A stretch of 64,000 nt of DNA, taken from positions 1 through 64,000 of the forward strand of contig QANT01006852.1 of assembly GCA_003254885.1 (NCBI GenBank), read 5' to 3'. How positions within the stretch are numbered: the first letter of the stretch is position 1; each line of letters begins with the position of its first letter. Below are positions 59,294 through 64,000 of the stretch, piece by piece. The notes below the pieces were generated by a model. It was not told where the DNA came from. It was given only the letters and a program-made list of their open reading frames with translations, and made no database searches. The position numbers and the translations under genes were made by a program. The DNA comes from Purshia tridentata (Eukaryota > Streptophyta > Magnoliopsida > Rosales > Rosaceae).

Positions 59294-59804
59294 CTGAAAA
59301 TATAACTAGCTAGATAGAATCTCGTGTCAATGTTAGGGTTTTTACTGCATCTTCCTTTTTCTCTTGTATGATGTGCAATTGTTTGCTCCAATGCTTTGCT
59401 TTTTTTTCCTTTTTTCTTTTTGATTTATAGGAAACGTTTTCCTACGTGGTTAATGTTGTAGGTACCAGTAATTATAAGAATCTAATGATTGGTGTCAAGT
59501 TCATCACTACAAGACGAGGTCCTTTGAGAACACTGGAAATTTTTTTTCTCAAGCATATTCTCTGTATCTGCATAGCACGTTTTAGGAATTTCTACATAGT
59601 GAGGATATGTTATAGAGAATAGAGCCTTTAGCCCTCTTAAGTTCTTGCAGGGAGATGTGAAGATGATATAGAGTTGGTTTCTGTGGCATTTTGACATTCT
59701 TCAAGAAATAGTTGTTCTTTATTTTGCAATGATTCTTATAAACAAGTACCACTGCAATTTAGAGAACAAACATATTATTAAAAGGCTTATTCGCATAAAT
59801 ACCT
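59294..59804. other. gene-free DNA
   Basis: No gene. A minus-strand frame at 59482-59697 has no recognisable similarity. Confidence 0.4.
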
Positions 59805-60075
59805 CTTGAAACTAACATTTTTTCACTGTCCTTTTAAAGTTGAATCCTTCCATATTGCCCCCTGAACTTTACAAATGATTTTCAATAGTCAAGTTTGGAC
59901 AACTTCATTTATTAGTTCAGTTTTTATTTTAATTTTGCCCAATTTTTGACCCATCAAACTTCTACTAAATTCAGCAATCTTATATCGTTTTGAAGCTATA
60001 CATTTCCTCTTTACAATCATATGAAGATCATTTAAAAAGAAACTCTAAAACTCCAGATAATGGATTTACAATAGA
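59805..60075. mobile_element. inverted partial relative of the 58.55-kb MITE
   Basis: TTGAATCCTTCCATATTGCC, CCTGAACTTTACAAATG and ACCCATCAAACTTCTACTAA...TTTGAAGCTATA are the reverse complement of phrases inside the MITE at 58550-58880 (for example TTTGATGAGTT and TATAACTTCAAAATG). One terminal arm is much eroded. Confidence 0.6.
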
Positions 60076-61317
60076 AACTTGCTAAACCTAGCATACTATT
60101 AACCTCAAATTAAGCAATTAAATCACTAAATTAAACTAAGCATGTTTAATTAATAAATAAATTTTACTTAACTAAAATTAAAGCCTAAAAGTAAATAATA
60201 CTTATTAGAACACTTACTTGGTTGTCGACCTTCTTAGTTAAACCTTTGGACTCCTCCTCCTAGGAATTTCTCTCCAAAAGAACAACTTTTAGACTATGGG
60301 AATTTTATTCCCTTGTTGGTATGTCTCTTCTTGAGAGGGAGCAACTCAAATTTCACTTAGTGATACAAGTGAAAATGAAGAACAAGGGTCCTTATTTATA
60401 GGCTAGTGTAGAGGGTCCAAAAAAGATGTAAGTTTTCAATGTAGGATAAAATGCACTAAAGTGCCAAAACAATGTGGGACGAATTAGGTCAGCAGGTCGA
60501 TCTAGAGAGAAAATAGGTAGGTCGGCCCAGATAAGAAGCATGCGGGTCCAGGGGACCTAGTTTCTATAGTGACCGATTCCTTAAGGAAGCAACAGTCTAG
60601 ATCATTTGTCTTTAATGATCTCCAATTGCTGAGATTAAAACGTTTGGTGTGATTCGGTGTGGCGCATTCTACAGCTCATGAGCTCACTTGCTCAGTGCCT
60701 TAAGGCGCCATGTCAATGCACTTAACCAATGATAGCGCACTATGTCAGCGCATGTCAGTCCAATCAGCAATTTAATTCTTTTTCCTATTTTTTATTTTCT
60801 TCAAACTTCGTAAATTCACCAAAAATAATTCGAGACTCCACATAATTTTTCAAAAAATCCTACAAACTCGTCTCGAGTACTAATTCTCTAATACATGTTC
60901 CAAAGATTTGAAAAGTCATGCTCGCTTTAAATATTTTATGATTATGACTTTTATTATTGGGTTACCATTTGCCATTTACCAAACAAAAGATCTACATTTA
61001 ACATATCTACCAGTTGGATTTGTGAATAAATTTCCATCTATGACTCCATGCTAGTTGTGAAACATTTCTTTAGGTTTCCGAAAATGGCCCTTATGGCTGA
61101 TTTCTATTTTTGTCTCATATAAGCTAATCAGATTGTATCACTATCACATTAGGAAATCATAATGGTACGGGAAGAGTTTAGAATACTTATTTGGAGAAAA
61201 GAAAAGGATGTTACATATGAAGGATTATTGTCATCCTCACTAAATGTCCATAAATGAGATAATATAACCTATCCCTTTCTTTAAAAGGAATGTTTTTGGA
61301 TTTTTTTTTTTGTTTTG
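60076..61317. other. gene-free DNA, possible minus-strand LTR remnant at about 60190-60780
   Basis: On the minus strand, GCCTATAAATAAGGACCC (near 60390) followed by an untranslated-leader-like stretch resembles a retrotransposon LTR promoter. I could not find TG...CA borders with a target duplication. No host gene was recognised. Confidence 0.3.
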
Positions 61318-61506
61318 AGAAAATAATTTATAGAAAATTGCATTTAAATTAATAAAATATTTCAATATTATATAATGGTCAATGTAAATTTTATTTTTTT
61401 TCATAAAGATCAATAAATTTAAAAATTATATCCCACTTTAGTCGCTAAACCCAATTTTATTTTGGTCAATAGTGAAAAATTTTATTGAGTTATTTGTAAT
61501 TAACTC
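61318..61506 (-). repeat. dispersed repeat, copy 3 of 3 (inverted)
   Basis: The reverse complement contains GTGGGATATAATTTTTAAAT and GACTAAAGTGGGATAT, matching the copies at 29928 and 35080. It ends on the plus strand TTATTTGTAATTAACTC, the inverse of the GGGTTAATTACAAA start. Confidence 0.6.
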
Positions 61507-62246
61507 AACAATTTAACAGGATTATATTATCATCTCATTAATAATAAGCTTATATTTTTCTTAAAGTGAGATAATAAAGCCTATCTTTGTTCCTTTGAAA
61601 GGACAATTTTGTGGGCATTTAATGATTATTATTACTGGGGCTTGTAGCTTTGGTGAAAGCTAATGAGCATTTATCTAATTAATTCAAATCTGATTTTTGC
61701 ACTTTAGCTACACATAAATGTGCATCTTATTATATAACGGTGAATTGCACATACATGTTATGCGGACTGTTACATAAAATTGTTTTTCTCCACTTGGCCA
61801 TNNNNNNNNNNNNNNNNNNNNNNNNNNNNNNNNNNNNNAAAAAAAAAAAAAAAGCCTTTCAGCGAAAAAAACCCTAAAATAAAGTTATTATCTCATGTAT
61901 ACACATTTAATAATCCCTTTTCTTCTTCTAACGCTTATGTGTTTTCTGAAATTTTCATTAACCAATTAATTAGCTCATAAAAGCCTGGTTTATATAGTAG
62001 CACTACCATTATGATTTCCAAATATGCATGGGACAATCTGGATCAGCTTATATAAAAGTTTGAAACTGAATGTAAATTATCTCTGTTTGTAACCCAATAG
62101 TCATGTAATCCCAAAGGAAATTGTTTCTAGCAAGATAAATAAATAATTACCCATACATATTTGATATATGTTATACATTCTTATTCATATTTCACCTCAC
62201 CACTGTGTCTTTACCTTAAGAATTTCTTATAACCCAACTTCTCAAC
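61507..62246. other. gene-free 5' flank of the HIPP gene, with assembly gap
   Basis: No gene was recognised. It contains 37 N (61802-61838), then 15 A. Confidence 0.5.
61802..61838. other. assembly gap (37 N)
   Basis: A run of 37 undetermined bases is followed at once by an A run (61839-61853). The gap probably falls in a homopolymer or repeat. Any frame across it is meaningless. Confidence 0.98.
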
Positions 62247-63581
62247 ATGGCAGAGAAAAATACTAATTCATGCAAAGAAATTGTGTTGAAAGTATTAATG
62301 CATTGTGAAGGATGTGAAAGTAGGATTTCCAAATGCCTGAAAGGTTTTGAAGGTATCTATCTAACCCTTTGATGTGCATATATTTGATATTATATCTAGC
62401 ATGCAAATGTATATTATTTTATTTTATTTTTCCATTTAATTGGTTAATTAGGTGTTGAAGATGTTGTGGTTGATTACCCAAATCATAGAGTGGTTGTGAA
62501 GGGGAGAAAGGCAGATCCATTAAAGGTTTTGGAGAGAGTACAAAAGAAGTGTAGTAGAAATGCTGAACTCATATCTCCAAAACCAAAACCAAAACCAGAA
62601 GAAGAAGACAGAGACAAAAAGGAGCCGGAAAATAAAGAAAAGGTATGTTATAACAATTAACCACTGACTTCTTCCCTACTTATATTATCTTCAAGAACAA
62701 ACTATTTAATTTTTTTTATACGATTATATTATCTTCAAGAATAAATGAATTAGTTTTTGTACGGTGTACTATTATTTTCATTTGCTCATGAGTAATGTCA
62801 TGCATTGTCTTACTTGTGTATTGTAAATTTTAGGCTCAGCCTCAGGTAAAGGTTGTGGTGCTCAAAACGTTGATGCATTGTGAAGGCTGTGCAAATGATA
62901 TCAAGAAAGTCTTGGAGAAAGTGAAAGGTAAATATTTATTTGTGGTTCTATAATAACGTCCTAAAGATATTGATCTAAGTTGAGAACTTTAACCTGAGGA
63001 TGAAGCTCCTATAATTCGAATAACTTATTATATAAACTTCTTTAAATATTAATCTTTGAAAAATTAGCTAAATAAAAATTGTTCAACGTATTTTTTATCC
63101 AAAATATCCATTTTTTTATGTTCTGTACAACATTTTTGTTTTTTGTTTTTTTTTTGTTCATAATAATTTGGTATTAATTATAAAATTAATAAATTATCTG
63201 CCATAATCATTATTCATAAAACATGACTCTTGAAATTTTTATTTGGGTATTAATGACCAAGGAAAATTTGCCTATTTGATAGGTGTTTTCAATGTAGAAG
63301 CAAATATGGAGAGCTCAATCGTGACAGTGAGGGGAGTAGTTGATCCACCAAAGCTCCCTGAATATATCAAGAGACAACTAGGAAAGCATGCTGAGATTGT
63401 GAAGCAAGAAGGAGGTAAAGGGCAATTCAAGGACAAGTGCAATAAGAATAATAATAAGAAGAAGAAATACCCAGAAGGAGGGGAAAATATGTTCCAATAT
63501 CCTCCTCAATATTCAGTTCAATATTTGTACCCCTGTCAAAAGTTTTGTGACGACAATCCTTTTGCATGTTCCATAATGTAA
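62247..63581 (+). CDS. heavy-metal-associated isoprenylated plant protein with two HMA domains (HIPP)
   Basis: Four exons, 62247-62352, 62452-62642, 62834-62927 and 63283-63581, with GT-AG introns; 229 residues. The first HMA domain (about residues 12-78) carries the metal site MHCEGC (M18, C20, C23) and the strand VEDVVVDYPNHRVVVKG. A charged linker KPKPKPEEEDRDKKE follows. The second HMA domain (about 104-168) has MHCEGC again (C115, C118) and VNVEANMESS-like FNVEANMESSIVTVRG. A Lys/Asn-rich tail and an aromatic stretch (YPPQYSVQYLYP) follow. The last four residues, CSIM (C226), form a CaaX box for farnesylation and membrane attachment. HIPPs bind Cu, Zn or Cd and act in metal homeostasis and stress. 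Each HMA domain is split by an intron at the conserved Gly-Val (K-GFEG/VED and K-VKG/VFN), a sign that the second domain arose by duplication. The start has good context and no earlier in-frame ATG is needed. Confidence 0.95.
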
Positions 63582-64000
63582 AAAACTTTAAGCTTGTAAT
63601 TATTGTGGTGGGTGAATTTAGGCAAAGTTCAATTTATTCTAGTGAGACTTTGTCCATTGTTCCTCTCACTTAGGCTTCTTTTGGATTAGAATATCAAAAC
63701 ACCAATTTAGCCAATTATGTAGAATTTTGGGGACTATTACCTTCACTCATCAACATAATAAAGAAAAAAAATCTTCAGTGTCAAGTAATAGGAAATCGAT
63801 TCCTCTCTTAGAGGCAGAAACTTAATTAAGAACAATAACAGCTTATGCAACTCAAGGTACCAATATCAGTTTATGATAATATGGAATATCCAAAAACGGA
63901 AATATCAAGTACAGAGGTTCATTGAACCAGTCCAAATTACACATAATTCACCTCTCTTCGGAGAAAATGATTGCATGCCAAATTAATGTACTTACCAATT
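63582..64000. other. 3' flank of the HIPP gene
   Basis: It contains the probable 3' UTR. No further gene was recognised before the window ends. Confidence 0.5.

Noticed and set aside
61780-61980. Open frame running through the N gap
   Set aside because: Created by undetermined bases and an A run; meaningless.
1-64000. tRNA, rRNA, snoRNA, known microRNA precursors, CRISPR arrays
   Set aside because: Scanned by eye for T-loop patterns, common plant miRNA sequences and regularly spaced repeats. None found. A covariance-model search would be needed to exclude divergent RNA genes.

Overview
This window is nuclear DNA from a flowering plant, almost certainly a eudicot. The evidence is AT-rich intergenic DNA, GT-AG introns, and plant-specific families: a DYW-type PPR protein, a heavy-metal-associated isoprenylated protein, a TOM2A tetraspanin and a GH9 endoglucanase. 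Plant TRIM, Ty1/copia, Mutator-like, hAT-like, PIF/Harbinger and Tourist-like repeats are also present. The overall look would fit Rosaceae, but that is an impression I could not test.

Five host genes can be supported. In order they are: a TOM2A-like tetraspanin on the minus strand (6623-8835, five exons; the N-terminal exon was not found); a GH9 endo-beta-1,4-glucanase (16143-19054, six exons, complete); an intronless secreted leucine-rich-repeat protein of the DRT100/PGIP-like type (47639-49069); an intronless PPR-DYW organelle RNA-editing factor (55937-57859); and a two-HMA-domain HIPP metallochaperone with a C-terminal CaaX box (62247-63581, four exons). They are unrelated in function and form no pathway or cluster.

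Most of the rest is mobile DNA, often nested. At 8985-10942 a LINE fragment carries a hAT-type insertion with a perfect 8-bp target duplication and a Mutator-type MITE with a perfect 10-bp target duplication, all just upstream of the visible TOM2A exons. At 20646-25993 lies a two-gene PIF/Harbinger transposon (DDE transposase plus Myb/SANT-like protein), with the transposase now broken. At 26115-26453 is a TRIM with both LTRs. From 27.6 to 33.6 kb there are MITEs and hAT-like ends. At 36594-41787 is a broken Ty1/copia element with two LTRs and a perfect 5-bp target duplication. At 44867-47136 is a 2.27-kb Mutator-like element with long inverted repeats and a near-perfect 10-bp target duplication. 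It holds a solo LTR with its own 5-bp duplication and a 246-bp tandem duplication of gene-like sequence. More MITEs, a 31-bp minisatellite and a second Mutator-like element fill 50-61 kb.

I saw no tRNA, rRNA, CRISPR or recognisable microRNA. Two assembly blemishes are present: a poly-T run with one N near 44.2 kb and a 37-N gap at 61802-61838. The most unusual structure is the layered Mutator-like element at 44.9-47.1 kb. I found nothing that I would call a clearly new biological system.
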